Shown: piece after piece, positions 33,352 through 45,006 of the stretch
Numbering within the stretch: position 1 is the stretch's first letter
Layout: each line of letters opens with the position of its first letter
NCBI GenBank assembly: GCA_001599815.1
Contig: BCIA01000005.1
Span: forward strand, 4,658,472-4,722,471
From: Furcasterigmium furcatum
Taxonomy: Eukaryota; Ascomycota; Sordariomycetes; Glomerellales; Plectosphaerellaceae
Length of the DNA: 64,000 nucleotides
Direction of reading: 5' to 3'
The notes under the pieces: generated by a model
Database searches by the model: none
Told to the model about the DNA's origin: nothing
The model's input: only the letters and a program-made list of their open reading frames with translations
Translations under genes and position numbers: made by a program

Positions 33352-35000
33352 GATGATGGTTGTGAAGGTGCCTGGATGGATAGGTGATGTGACGAGTGTC
33401 TAGCATCTACCAGGTCGACAAGAAACTCTCAGAAAGTAAGTAGTACTAGGAAGAGAGAGAGTGCATCCGCTTGGCGACGAAGTTGCATCTGCGATATAAA
33501 CGACACGGCGGACGAGGCGCAGTCTGTTTGTGGAGGCAACAGAGTGCGAGGGAGGGCGCCCGGCTTGTGTTCGTTGAGGAGGCGGATACGGAGGCGGATT
33601 TTGCGTTCAAAGTCTGCGTCGACGGTCTGCGCCTCACCTCTGCGGTGAGTTTGAAGCTCGGTGGGTTTGAGGGAGGCAGACAACAAGCTGCAAGAGTCAG
33701 GGAGGGAGACTCTGGGCTATGCTGGAAGGTCGATCTAGATTTTGACCGACAGGTGGGCACCGCGGGTCATTAAACCGAGGAAATGACGAGTTGAGTCGTT
33801 GGTGCGAGGAGTTTGCAGCAGGAGAGGCAAGTTGGACGAGAGCGACTTTGTGACGGCCCAGGTCTCATCGACGGGAGTGCAAAAGGGGGCTGTGCAGGCG
33901 CTTCGGGTGGGATAGCTCTCATCGATCGGACCAAGCAAGTACCAGGTAGCAGCGAAGTGGGCGGCGGACAGAGTTGAAAGCCGAACACGACGGGGATAAT
34001 AGCTTCTCGTTTGAGCTTGAGCGAGGCCTGACGACAGCGGAGAGAGATGAGAAAACCCTTAAGAGAGGGGTTGAGGTGAGGTGATTCCGCGAAGAAACTG
34101 CACGTTGCCATGGCCGATTTGCCCCCATCCCCAAGACTTCCAATGAGATGCCGGGCTCGGGGCGAAAAGCGCTGGATGCGCGGGTCTGGGTTGAGGCAGT
34201 GCAAGCACGCGAGTGGGATAAGCTCCGAATCCAGCCAGCGAGCGACGCCAAGGAACGCCGTCCGACTGGTAATGCAGCAGCTTGGGGACCGAGGGGACGT
34301 CGAGACTGACGTTGAAACAACCTGGGGGCTAAGAGAAGCGCTTGTTCGTTGCAGGCGGCTGCTCGACTCTTGGTCGTCTCTTGGTGTCTGGGCAGGACGT
34401 GTGCCAATCGCCTGAGATTCCGATGCCCTCAGGACCCGGGGCCAAGGAGGTCCGTCGGGTCGGCGATCACACCGCCAGGTCTTGCACTGCGGCACTTGGA
34501 TGACCACTCGAGGCTCCCGTCTCGCTCTGCTGTTTGCAATCCTGTCCCAGAGGCCGTGAGAGTCCCAGTCCGCTGACCCCATCCGTTCTTCGACTTCGAA
34601 CCCGGCGCCTGGATGTTTCCTCCCTACCCCATACTCGTACCTATCACAGGATTTCACGGCACCCCCATGTCCCCTAGCCTCGGTACAACCACACCTCCGA
34701 AGGGCAACCCCGAGCAGACGGTGGCCCTCGATTCGCTGGCCGCTCGCGCCCGACGGGGTGCGGGACAGTTCTGCATGCCGCGGACATGGGACCCGCACGC
34801 CGGCATCGATGATGGCTCGCACCCTGCGTGCCTCCTGCCGCTGCTCACGAGCTTGTTCTAGACGACACGATGGGCGGGCGGCCATGAGAGGGTGGTGGAG
34901 GCAGCCCGACACCAGAACACGGGGGCGCGCCCGGTTAACATTGAGCTAGGGGCGGCTTGTGTCGCCCGCCCCACGAGCTTGTTGGCCGCCAGCTCAGGGC
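33352..35000. other. Upstream region of the Ca2+-ATPase gene
   Basis: Probably promoter and 5' leader. A 380-codon minus-strand frame (34912-33770) spans it but looks like chance: no domain, many Arg/Ser/Pro, and open frames on the other strand. No second gene is supported. Confidence 0.45.
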
Positions 35001-38000
35001 TCCAGGAGCCAAGCCAGGGTCCCAGCTTGTCGGTCAGTCTGGTGCTGGGGCGCAGCGCCCGGCTGTCTCGAAGGCCTCCGGATGGGATGAGCCACAGGGA
35101 GGGAGCTGGAGGCCAGACTTGCCAGAGTAAGTGCTGGGCCGTGGCGAGCCGCTCACCTCAGAGGGAGGGCGTCGCCGAACGGTCGCCGAACTGCTGAGCT
35201 CTTGGACCTGCCTCGCCGGGAAACAGGTTGCCCGGGGTATTGACAAACAATAGTTGAATGATGAGCAGGAAGCCGTCCACATTCTTCGGCTTCCATCCGC
35301 CAAGGAGGGCGCAGCAGCGCCACCTTTTCTGCACGTTTGGCTGATGTCATTGGCTTGAGCCCAAATCCCGGGCGCCGAGCGTCATTGGCCCGGGTCAACC
35401 AATCACCTGCCCTGCTCGGGATCCGCATGTCCCTGGTCATGAACCATGCAGAATGCCAAGCATTTTCGTCCAAGCTCGCCGTCTCGAGGATCCTCGCGAT
35501 TGTCATCATCAACCCCTGGTTTCTGGAGGTTTCCGCAACGGCTGCGTGGGGCACGGCCACGGTCCGAAGCTGTTTGGCTGCTTCGATGCAACTCTTGATA
35601 ATGAGTTAAGGTTTAGTGCGACATTTTTCTCTTCTCAAGCTTCACACTCTTGACGCCATCCAAGGGGAGAGCGCCTCATCTCCGAGCCATTTCCTGCATC
35701 ATCAAACCATCCCATCGACGCATTACCTCTTAATCTTGGCCAAAAGTGGACAGCTCCTCAGTGCACTGCCTGTTTTTGCGGGGGTTTCACCCATCTGGCC
35801 GTCGTTTTGACTCCTGGCAGCTGTCGGGCCTCAAGATCTCGAGGAAGGAGACAGAACTTTCGACCGAGCCGCCACGGATATGCCTCGATGGGGGAAATAG
35901 GATTAGATGCACGTCATGAGAAACGCGTCCGTCTAGACGAGGAGGACGAATGCGAAGCGGATAATTGGCAGTGTGGCAATGCACTACGCGGACTCTCAAG
36001 TTTAACCTTTGTCTTTCTGAACCTCCTGACATGTGTCCTGTGGCTGGGGACGCTGACGTCGTGTCGCCGCCGCTTAGCTTACTGAGAACCTGATGACCAC
36101 AGGCAACACCATCCTTTCGAGCTCGTAAATCCAGGCAGCCTCGATAAACTTGAATCTACCAGGCCGATAGTGTAGTTACGAGGGGCGTGTTCCATGGTAA
36201 GGTTCGTGTTGGTTGCCCGCCCCTCCGGATATGCGTCCTGCTGTTCTCGCCGGACGTCTGGGGACGGAAGCTTGTACGCCCGCACACTATTGAGCGATCA
36301 CTGTGGCTATGCTCAATATTGTAAAATTTGCTCCGGATCACTGCCCATCCGCTGCGGCAAGTGCATCAAGGGGCATGCCAGCGGCTCGGAATGTACGGCG
36401 TTAACGCAGCTCGGTTTCTTCAGGCGTGCCGTGGAAACGGATGCATCGGGGGAGATGATGATCATGAAGAAACGAGAAGTACAGCGTGGGGTTTAATTGC
36501 CAGGCACGAGCATCGAGATGCAAGCTGAAGTTGCATGTACTACATATCCAAACAGGCAGGTCTTGCCACTTTGCGAGGAGGATCGCACGCTTTGCAGGCA
36601 ATCGACGTATTCCTCCTGTGGTCACCATAGACAAAAACTCACGTATGCTGCATGATGACAGGATATATCCTCTACTATTTGATCACGTGCAATCGCTCTC
36701 ATCTTGCCTGCTAGAGCCAGTCAAGTTTTGAAATCAATCGGACTGGGTCTGTTGTTTGAGAGAACGAGATGGTATCTCAAGGTAACGTTGACCAAAGCTG
36801 ACCAGTTTCAGAACTGAGAGCTATCTGAGAGACTCATAAGCTTCAAAAGGTTCGCTCGAGCCCGCGCAGTGCCGATGGCTATCTGCCCTGAGGGCTGGAA
36901 CATCGTCGATGTGTGCCATCGCCAAGACTACCTGACAAAACAACCGTGAAAAGACCCTTCCAGTTGCATCCAAGAAGCCCTCCAAACCATCTAACAAGGT
37001 ATAGTTCTTGATGTGAAAGCATTCCATACATACACACTTCTCTCAGTAATATTAAGTTTATATCATGATTACAGACCTTCTCCCTCGTCGAAGGTCATGT
37101 GCCAATGTATTGTGAAATAGGGGTATGCGAACTGAGTCTTCGGTTACAAATCTGACAATAAATTTTGACGAATCTAGGATTCTAACCTCCCGCCGGCTCA
37201 CATGCTGAAAGGAGCAGCTAAATATTGACTTTTGAGGCCTCGTTCTCGGTTCGCGATGTGCTCCTTAAAGTCATGAACGGAGTGTCATCATTCGCATGCA
37301 CGCCGCGATTCTCAAGATGAGGTCACATTTTGAAACAGAGAATCTCAAAATTATGCCATGTCAATTCCTATATATATTAATATGAGAGGAATGGTTAAAC
37401 GCATTGCTCCTGGTCCTTTTGAAGCCCATCGGTCGCCGATATGAGATGTCAGCTATTTCTTGGGCGCACGTCTATGGAAACCCAATGGACTCGATGCACA
37501 CAGAGTGAAGGGCAGGAGAGCCAAATTCACAGGACTAATTCTCAGTTTTGGGTCGTAAATAGGACGATGAGATCGTCGAATGATTTCTTTTCAGCCAAGC
37601 ATGAGGGTCACAGAATGCATCGCAGCTCCAGCCATGTTGCGGTCCAGATGTGTTGCCCTTGCATTGTTTCCAACTTAGCAAGAGGATATCTCGATTTCTT
37701 GAATTTAAAGTGAGGTCATCTTGACTTTCTGCGGCTCGATCTGATATCTGTTGGATGATGAGATCGGAACTTTTCTTTCGGCCTGGCTCATTTAAGACAC
37801 GGATGAAGCATCGCCAGGTGGGGCCGTCCCGCGTGGCGTCCAATCATATGGCCGTCTCAGAGGCTGTCTACTATGATTCATCCTTGGCGTCGATGAGCCA
37901 GAATGCATCCTTTGCAATCCTCCATTGATCAAGGAAGCATTTCGAGCAAAATACCATTTCTTTAAATATGCTTGCTGCGATTCATAAAGTTAGGAAAATG

Positions 38001-38133
38001 GAACCATACCAGACATCTTCCCCTTTTCACCCCGCCCCACCCCACGGTGGGATCGCGGTCAATCATGACGCTCCCTTCAAGATCTTCAACAAACCACGAT
38101 CCTGCCTTGAACGGCCCAACAGAAAAACCTCTA
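35001..38133. other. Gene-poor, partly AT-rich spacer of 3.1 kb
   Basis: From about 36500 the base composition falls towards AT and stops are frequent in all frames, unlike the rest of the window. It could be decayed repetitive DNA, perhaps altered by RIP. The part after 37950 is the promoter of the MFS gene. No gene, tRNA or terminal repeat was found. Confidence 0.45.
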
Positions 38134-39959
38134 ATGATGGAAGCCAGTAAACCCGGGAGCGAGGTCATTTCGACCGAGGGAAGCTCTTCCGACGAGAAAA
38201 TCGACGTCACCGACGCCTCCAAGTCTTCCGATGAATCTGGCGACTACCCCTCCGGCTTCGTGCTCTTCTCCATCGTCCTCGCCCTTATTCTTGCCATCTT
38301 CCTGGCTTCACTCGACATGGTATGTGTTTTTATTCGTTTGTGACGGTCGTGGTTTGCTCGTGGTCCCCTATTGGTCCTCTCTTGGCCCTCTCGTGGTGGT
38401 CTCGTGGCCCCTTGGCGTCACTGTCACATTACTAACACCATCCCAGACCATTCTCGCCACGGCTATTCCCAAGATCACCGACGAGTTTGGTGGCCTGCAG
38501 GATGTATCGTGGTACGGCGCAGCATTCTTCGCTGCGAACGGCGGCTTTCAGTCCTCCTGGGGTAAGGCCTACAAGTACTTCCCTCTGAAATGGACCTTTC
38601 TCGCCGCCGTCTTCGTCTTCGAGCTCGGCAGTCTCATCTGCGGCGCGGCGCCCAGCTCCACCGTCCTCATCGTCGGACGTGCCATCGCCGGCCTCGGCGC
38701 GGCCGGTCTCGGTACCGGCGCATACACCATCATCGCCTTCGCGGCACCTCCTTCGAAGCGGGCGGCCTACACGGGAGTCGTCGGCATGAGCTACGGCATC
38801 GCATCGGTCTCGGGGCCTCTCCTCGGCGGCGTCTTCTCCGACTACTCGACATGGAGGTGGTGCTTCTACATGAACCTCCCCGTCGGAGCTGTTACCGTCC
38901 TCATCATTCTCTTCTTCTTCAAGGCACCCGCTGCTGCAAAGCCTGTCAAAGCGACCCATCTCGAAAAGTTCCTCCAGATGGACCCCATCGGCGTCACCCT
39001 TGTCATGGGAGCCATCGTCACCTACATCCTGGCGCTGCAGTATGCCGGCCACACGGCCCCCTGGAACAGCGGCCTCGTCATCGGCCTGACCGTTGCCTTC
39101 GCCCTTCTCTACATCGCCTTCGGAGTCTGGGAATACTTCCAAGGCGACCGCGCCATGATCGTGCCGCGCCTCCTGAAGAATCGCGCCGTCTGGGTGAGCT
39201 GCGCCTACGCCTTCGCCTACTCGGGGGCGTACTTCCTCACCATCTACTATCTTCCCATCTTCTTCCAGACCGTCCAGGGAGCGAGCCCGACGATGTCCGG
39301 GGTCAGGAATCTGCCCCTGATCCTGGGTGTCACCGTGGCCATGATCCTCTCGGGACTCTTCGTCTCGGCAACCGGTATCGCGACCCCTATCAAGGTTGGC
39401 GGCGCCGCCGTCACGACCGTCGCCACCGGCCTCATCTTCACGTTCAGCCCGAGCACCTCCACCGGCGAGTGGATCGGATACCAGCTGCTCGCAGGCCTCG
39501 GATGGGGCGTCTCGTACCAGTTGCCCCTCATTGTCGCCCAGAGCGGAGCTGACCCGTCTGATGTTTCGACCGTGACAGCTATGGTGCTATGTGAGTAGCC
39601 GTCTTCGCTTTCAAATCGTGAACCGTTGAGTTTCTGACCATTTCACAGTCTTCATGAACCTGGGTGGATCCTCGTTCGTATCAGCTGGACAGTCAGCCTT
39701 CATCAACACCCTCCTCGGCCGCCTGCCGACGACCGCGCCTGGTGTTGATCCGATGCAGGTTGTCGCAACAGGCGCCACGGATATCAGAGCCGTCTTTTCG
39801 GCCGCCGACGTCCCGGGCATCCTGGATGCGTACATGAGCGGGATCAGGATTGCCCTCATCCTGCCCATAGTCGGGACGGGACTTGCGTTTTGTGCAAGCG
39901 TCTTCAGCAAGTGGCACAAACTACCATCAAGTGCCGCGAAGGAAGCAGTCGCGGCCTAA
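38134..39959 (+). CDS. MFS transporter of the DHA2 family (14-helix drug:H+ antiporter type)
   Basis: Plasma-membrane efflux pump, probably for toxic compounds or secondary metabolites. Three exons (38134-38319, 38447-39590, 39649-39959; introns 127 and 58 bp) give 546 aa. An acidic Ser-rich N-terminus of about 40 residues leads to about 14 hydrophobic helices. The DHA2 motifs LDMTILATAIPKITDEF (across intron 1) and GRAIAGLGAAGLGTGAYTI, then GPLLGGVFSDYSTWRWCFYMNLP, are all clear. Tandem ATG codons occur at 38134 and 38137. The first intron is the longest in the window. There is no biosynthetic gene beside it, so a cluster role is not indicated. The family also includes siderophore and dicarboxylate carriers, but the motif set favours the Tri12/AflT-like multidrug branch. 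Confidence 0.93.
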
Positions 39960-41229
39960 ATAGCATAGCATTTGATCACAATAGAGTTGCGTTTTTTACT
40001 CTCACATTCGTCACTCGGCCGCTTCACACTACACACGGCGAGGAATGTATCAAACCGAAGCAAGTTGGTCTGGCGGCTTGGCTACATCCGATGACAGTTT
40101 GAAGAATGCGAGCCTCGGCCTGCCAAGTCCGCCAACGACGCGGGACGAACTGCCACTAAAGCTGCGATGGTAATTGTGTCCAAACTCTTCCTTCTCAGGA
40201 CATCCTTCAAGTTCATAACACAGAAGCTCTACTCCCATAGCTCCATATGACGACTGGAGCCATCGATCGGTCTGATATCCCCACTATTTCGGGCTCACAA
40301 GTGCGCATGCGAGTATCAGATCAATGTGACAAGACGTACGTGATGCTCATGGCGATTGAGTTCCGTCGACGCCTGAAGCAAGCAGTACGAGTCCAAAGAA
40401 GTGGAACATCGACGTCGCAACCCCGTTCTCCGGCACAACATTGGGAATTCTCTTTGGCTGTCATATGACCCTCGGAGGAGGCATCACCATGCGCGTCTCC
40501 CCATCCGCCACGCCCGCAGTTCGTACCGTACAGATGCTATGCCGCACTCTCCGGTGTTCTGTGACTCCAGTACACTGTAGACTGGAGGTACGATGTTCGA
40601 GGACGCTAATATCGTCGTTCCCTGATGTTAACCAAGCATCCTAGTGGACGGAGAAAGCCAAACGTCGGAGCCGGACAGCTTTACCGACGGATCTTGCATC
40701 CCATTTCCGGTCCTCCTCAATTCCGGGCCCTTCCCATTCCATGTGCCTGGGCAACCATTCTGACATGTCGACATGTCGGGGAAGCGCGTGCCACAGGCTA
40801 GCGCGGAAGTGTCTCAGTGACTCTCGGCAAACAATGGCATCCACAGCGCTTTGACTTCATCCCTCTTCTTGTTGAAATAGAGTTTAACAGAGCAATGCAG
40901 CAAAGTCTTGGCTTGTATAGTTGCAATGGATGGCGCCGGACGGGCGCGAGAAGAATGTTACCGCCAAGTCTCCCAACGGTGCGCCTCCGGATGATCTGAG
41001 CTGGCCGGAGGTGAGTGCGCCATTCCTCGCCATGGAGTCCTGGTGGGAGTGATACCAATATAAAGCTCTTGGGCACATCCTACATATATGGCGCCGATGC
41101 CGCTCCACGCAAGCTCTGGTAGAGAGCGAAACGCAGCGAGCCTTCGCTCGTCGAAACGCTCTTTTGCCCTAGCCTCTTTGCTTTCCTTTGCCTGGACATA
41201 CACTCATTTGAATCAGTCCAGCCTGCACC
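39960..41229. other. Intergenic region between MFS and WSC genes
   Basis: This 1.27-kb gap has no protein-like frame. The last 200 bp are the promoter of the WSC gene, with CCAATATAAAGC near 41052-41063. Confidence 0.45.
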
Positions 41230-43060
41230 ATGCGTCTCAAGAGCAGTATCGTCGGGGTCGCGGCGTTGAGGTTCTTCGACTTGACATTTGCTATGTTGAG
41301 TAATATCGACGTTAGTAGTCCCGATTTCAGAACTGTAACGTCAGAACCAGGCTCAATTGGAGGGTCCTTCATCTTTAATGAGCAAGAGTTGTGAGTCATT
41401 GGACTACCACCCTAGTAGCACTCGTCCTGACATGACTCTTGAAGACGAATGTACGGCGGGGTTTCCCCCAGCATTTTGTTCTTGAGGTTGGAGTGGCCGT
41501 ATCCAGAGAGTACAGAGGAGGGGGATGAGCTTCAGTTGTCCATCACCGTCGAGGCCAACTACCAGCCGCCTGGTAGTCCACCGGGTACCGAATGTTTGTT
41601 TGGGGTGACAGAGGCGGACTCGGCCAGGATCCTGATCCCTGCGGCCGTGGAACGTGGCACTGGCCCGGTTGAGCCCAAAGTCGTCCAGGGAATCATCGCC
41701 CCAGCGGACCCGGCATCAAAGCGGTTTAGTATCATACTGATACAATCGTGCACCAACGTCAGTCCGTTTACGAGGGAGTTCATCATCAACCCGGTCAGTC
41801 TCCTGAACCTGGACCCCGGCTCTGAACCCACGACGACTAGCACGACGACAAGCACGTCCACAAGCACATCAACAAGCACGTCCACAAGCACGTCGACAAG
41901 CGCGTCCACGAGTACATCTTCAACAGAATCTACAACGACGTCGACCTCTTCGATTTTGACGACAACGACGACATCAACTACCGCCATCACCCACTCGGAC
42001 TCTACTTCTTCCACAACAAAAACGGCCCTAAGAAGCAGGCCCACCATGCCGCCCGTCGTAGGCAGCTTCCATCGCTTGGGATGTTTTAGCGGCAGTCAGT
42101 TCCCCAGCCTTGACCTTGAGTTCAGCTCAGACGCCATGACGATCGAACTGTGCGTGGCTGTCTGCGGTGAACGGCGTCTCGTTGGTCTGTTCCACGAGTA
42201 AGTGACAGCTTGATCTCTTTGTATATGTACACGTGAGAGCACTTGGCGTGTGACGGCACCACTGACTGTCGACCAACAGAAACTGCTATTGTGGTGATAC
42301 ATTCGTCCCGAGAAGCCTCTCGACGGTTCCCGAGGAGCAGTGCCATACACCGTGCCCCGGAAACGCAGGGCAAAGTTGTGGCGGCCGTACAAATCCCCTC
42401 CCACGAGACCTCCAGGCGCGGCAGAGCCCCGCGGTCGATACCTTCCTGTCGGTATATATCATCATCCGTGACCGCTTCTCGACCCCGACCAAGGGCACTC
42501 ATACCACCAGCCCAACGGTAATCCCTGGTCCCCACTACGACTGGTGGTCTTGCCGCTTTGGCTTCTGCGACTTGGATATTATCGTTCTCAAGCCGTGGCT
42601 CTGCGACTACGGATGCGACGGCAAGACGTACTACGAGCGGACCTGCGACGACGACTGCCGGGACGGGAAGGAGTATTGGAAGCCTATTCAGTGTCGAGAC
42701 GGCAGCTGCCGGGGCAAGGATCTCCGCAAACCCCAGAAATGCAACGGTGGCTATTGCGGAGACTTCCCGGTCGTGGAGGAGAAGGTCTGTCACGAGTGCG
42801 AGGGCGGCATCTCGTATCGCCCCAGGTCCCACAAGAACCATGAGGGCGGCGGCGGCGGTCACAAGACGGTTTCAGGGAGCAAAAGCTCGGGGGGAGACGG
42901 GGACGGTACCCTGAAGGAAGTCGATGTCGATGACGAGGGACGAAAGGGTGTTGTGAAGGAGAACGACTTCGTGGTCACCTCCGCACAGGGTACTTCGGCG
43001 GCAAGCCTGGCCTCGCTGGTTGTGGGCTTCGCGCTGTCCGTATTGTTCTGCCTTGTGTAG
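41230..43060 (+). CDS. WSC-domain cell-surface protein with second Cys-rich region and GPI-type tail
   Basis: Three exons (41230-41390, 41445-42197, 42280-43060) give 564 aa. After a signal-like N-terminus comes a beta-rich region (about 30-180) of unknown family, then about 60 Thr/Ser residues built of TS repeats. A complete WSC domain of eight Cys follows, split by intron 2 inside FHENCYCGD; it begins GCFSGSQ and ends CPGNAGQSCGG. WSC domains bind glycans and occur in wall stress sensors and surface proteins. About 35 residues later a second Cys-rich region with about 14 Cys appears (CRFGFC, CDYGCDGKTYYERTCDDDC), not one I recognise. The C-terminus is hydrophobic after a small-residue site (SAQGTSAAS), as in GPI-anchored proteins. 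Start and exon 1 are less certain than the rest. Confidence 0.8.
41827..41990 (+). repeat. Degenerate ACRAGCACRTC-type tandem repeat coding Thr/Ser
   Basis: Runs of ACAAGCACGTC-like units inside exon 2 of the WSC gene code for alternating Thr and Ser. Such coding repeats often vary in length between strains; the product is a probable O-glycosylated stalk. Confidence 0.7.
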
Positions 43061-43260
43061 ATGTGCCAGGCGTCAGAATATCGGGCTGTTGGCCGGGGCT
43101 GGCCTCGGTCGCGACCTCAACTTCACAGAGGGCCAGTACAACCTGTCAGAAAGTTGGGACCAAGGTGGGACAAAGAACGGGTTGCTTGGGAAGTCCCCAG
43201 TAAGTAAAGGAGAGAGCCCCTTGTGAACATGAAGGTAGTTATGCCGACGTCCCTCGGGTC

Positions 43261-43632
43261 TCACCAGGTACACCCAGCCTGTGTATAATCCGATTTCCAG
43301 CACCTGTTGCAAACGCCCCTGAAGCAGCTTTCATCACCGCCACAAAGCGCAGACGAATTGTGTGTCCGTCTGAAGCATCTCTTGTACCCATCGGAATACT
43401 GGACGTGCGCCCTTTTCCTTGCTCCATCGATGCAAACCGTGAAGCCACCACTACGTTTGCAACCGTCAAGGTGAAAGCCCACATTACTTCGCGTGCCATC
43501 ATTGTGGACGACAACAGTCGAGCCGGAGGGAATCAGTCCGGGTCCAGTCGTATATCTGATCTCGATGCGTGGGGCGGCATCGGTAACACCGAGTAGGAGC
43601 ATAACGCCCGTAGCGAAGAGAGAAAGCTTCAT
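43261..43632 (-). CDS. Small secreted cysteine-rich protein, unknown function
   Basis: Single exon, 123 aa from the ATG at 43632; an ATG 21 bases upstream is possible, but this start gives a clean signal peptide ending at about TDAAP. The mature chain has eight Cys, mostly in the last 65 residues (GCKRSGG, VCIDG, RCFRR, LCGGDESC, GVCNRC, AGC), and many Arg and Lys. Size, secretion signal and an even number of Cys fit a disulphide-stabilised effector or antimicrobial-type protein, but I recognise no family. Its 3' end lies 200 bp from the convergent WSC gene. Confidence 0.72.
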   Translation of the reverse strand: MKLSLFATGVMLLLGVTDAAPRIEIRYTTGPGLIPSGSTVVVHNDGTRSNVGFHLDGCKRSGGFTVCIDGARKRAHVQYSDGYKRCFRRTHNSSALCGGDESCFRGVCNRCWKSDYTQAGCTW

Positions 43633-45006
43633 TGTAGCTAGTAGAGAGGTCAATTAACTATAGCCATGCGACGGGGTTACTTATAACATGAACCAGGGAA
43701 TCTTACTTGGAAAGGACCCGGGTATCAAAGCGACATGTGATAGTGGATGGGTGAGGAGGAGGAGGAGGAGGACGAGAGGATGGTAAGAATTCTGGAGACA
43801 GGTAGGACAGAAGGCTTGAGTCTTTAATATCCTAGACCTACGCGTATCACGCCAGTACCGGCCCGGGCTACCGTTCAACAGCAGCGGCAACATCCAATCC
43901 TAGAATACAATTATATGACGCTCTTCTCGTATAGGGTTGCTACCTCACAGTCTAAAATCAGTCTGGACGCAGTCTGGACGGTCCATTTAGCTGCAGGATG
44001 CACAGAGTATGTACGCCCAGGATTTGATATAGCTACATGTACCTTCCTCTTCCGAGGTGCATACATACCAAAGTCTGCTCAGGTCAACCTATTTTGAGAC
44101 TCGTCCGGCCCCCAAGGAGAGCGCCACGCGGCCTGGCTGAAGAGGACGCTGCTGGGCTGCGATACCGGCTCCATCACTTCTGGCCCGGGCTCAGCCAATG
44201 ACCAGGCTCGCCATGCGGCCATTTCCATCCGGACGTCCAATATGCACGCGGTTACACCATTTATAATTACCTGGCTTGGCTCTGGGGATACGGGCCGGTC
44301 TGCGTATTGAGATCGCAAGTGGCGGGAATGGGGGGAGTGATCGATGCCACGACCATGAACATGACCACGCATACCAGGGGGTCCGCGAGCTGTGGACGAT
44401 TATGCCGGTGTGTTGGTGCGGGGTAATTGTTCTGTGAACCTGCCAGCTCATAAAGCAAGTCAACCTCGTGAATCAGGAGCTCTCTTTTGTAGGAGTCGGG
44501 ATTCTCGAGATAACACACTTCGGGGGCGCCGAGTCAAGTCACGTTTGTTGCCCAAGAGGGGTCTGATTAGTTCCGCAGTTCGGCAATGATCATGGAGGGT
44601 TAGTTGAAATCAAGCTGGATACGGAAAGCCTGGTACTTTACAAGTTGAGGGGAAGATTCTCTGGTGTTAGGGTTTAGGATAACGTATTGGACGTTTCGCC
44701 GTGATATTCGTAGTAGATTAATACCAATAACGCGTCCCCCGATTTGAAATACATGCACGCCTTCTCAGGCTCTGCTCCATTCTTGAGTGGTCGGCCAGGA
44801 GTTTGAGGCCGTCCAGTTCCTCGAGAGTCATCCTCGTCTTGGCCATTTCACATCGACTGGGGTCTTTGCAGTGGTATTGAAGATGCCATTCTTGAAAAAG
44901 AAACAAACTGGTGTATTGTAAGAATGAATGTAAAGAATCAAATGGTAGCCTGCTCAGCATCGGCCAACAGTCGGAAGACCACCCACAGGTTGCGGAAGTG
45001 CCAACC
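43633..45006. other. Gene-poor spacer between secreted Cys-rich and amylase genes
   Basis: Contains a GGA trinucleotide run near 43753-43772 and otherwise only short frames. No gene is supported. Confidence 0.5.
43753..43772. repeat. GGA trinucleotide microsatellite
   Basis: About seven GAG/GGA units in a row in the upstream region of the small Cys-rich gene. Confidence 0.7.

Noticed and set aside
33770..34912. 380-codon minus-strand open frame upstream of the Ca2+-ATPase
   Set aside because: No domain, signal or plausible composition; Arg/Ser/Pro-rich as in chance frames of GC-rich DNA, and it lies where the 5' leader and promoter are expected.
38590..39552. 320-codon plus-strand frame inside the MFS gene
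   Set aside because: Out-of-frame shadow, Arg/His-rich; the MFS frame carries all family motifs.
42122..42862. 246-codon minus-strand frame opposite the WSC gene
   Set aside because: Shadow of the WSC exons; the sense strand shows the conserved eight-Cys pattern.
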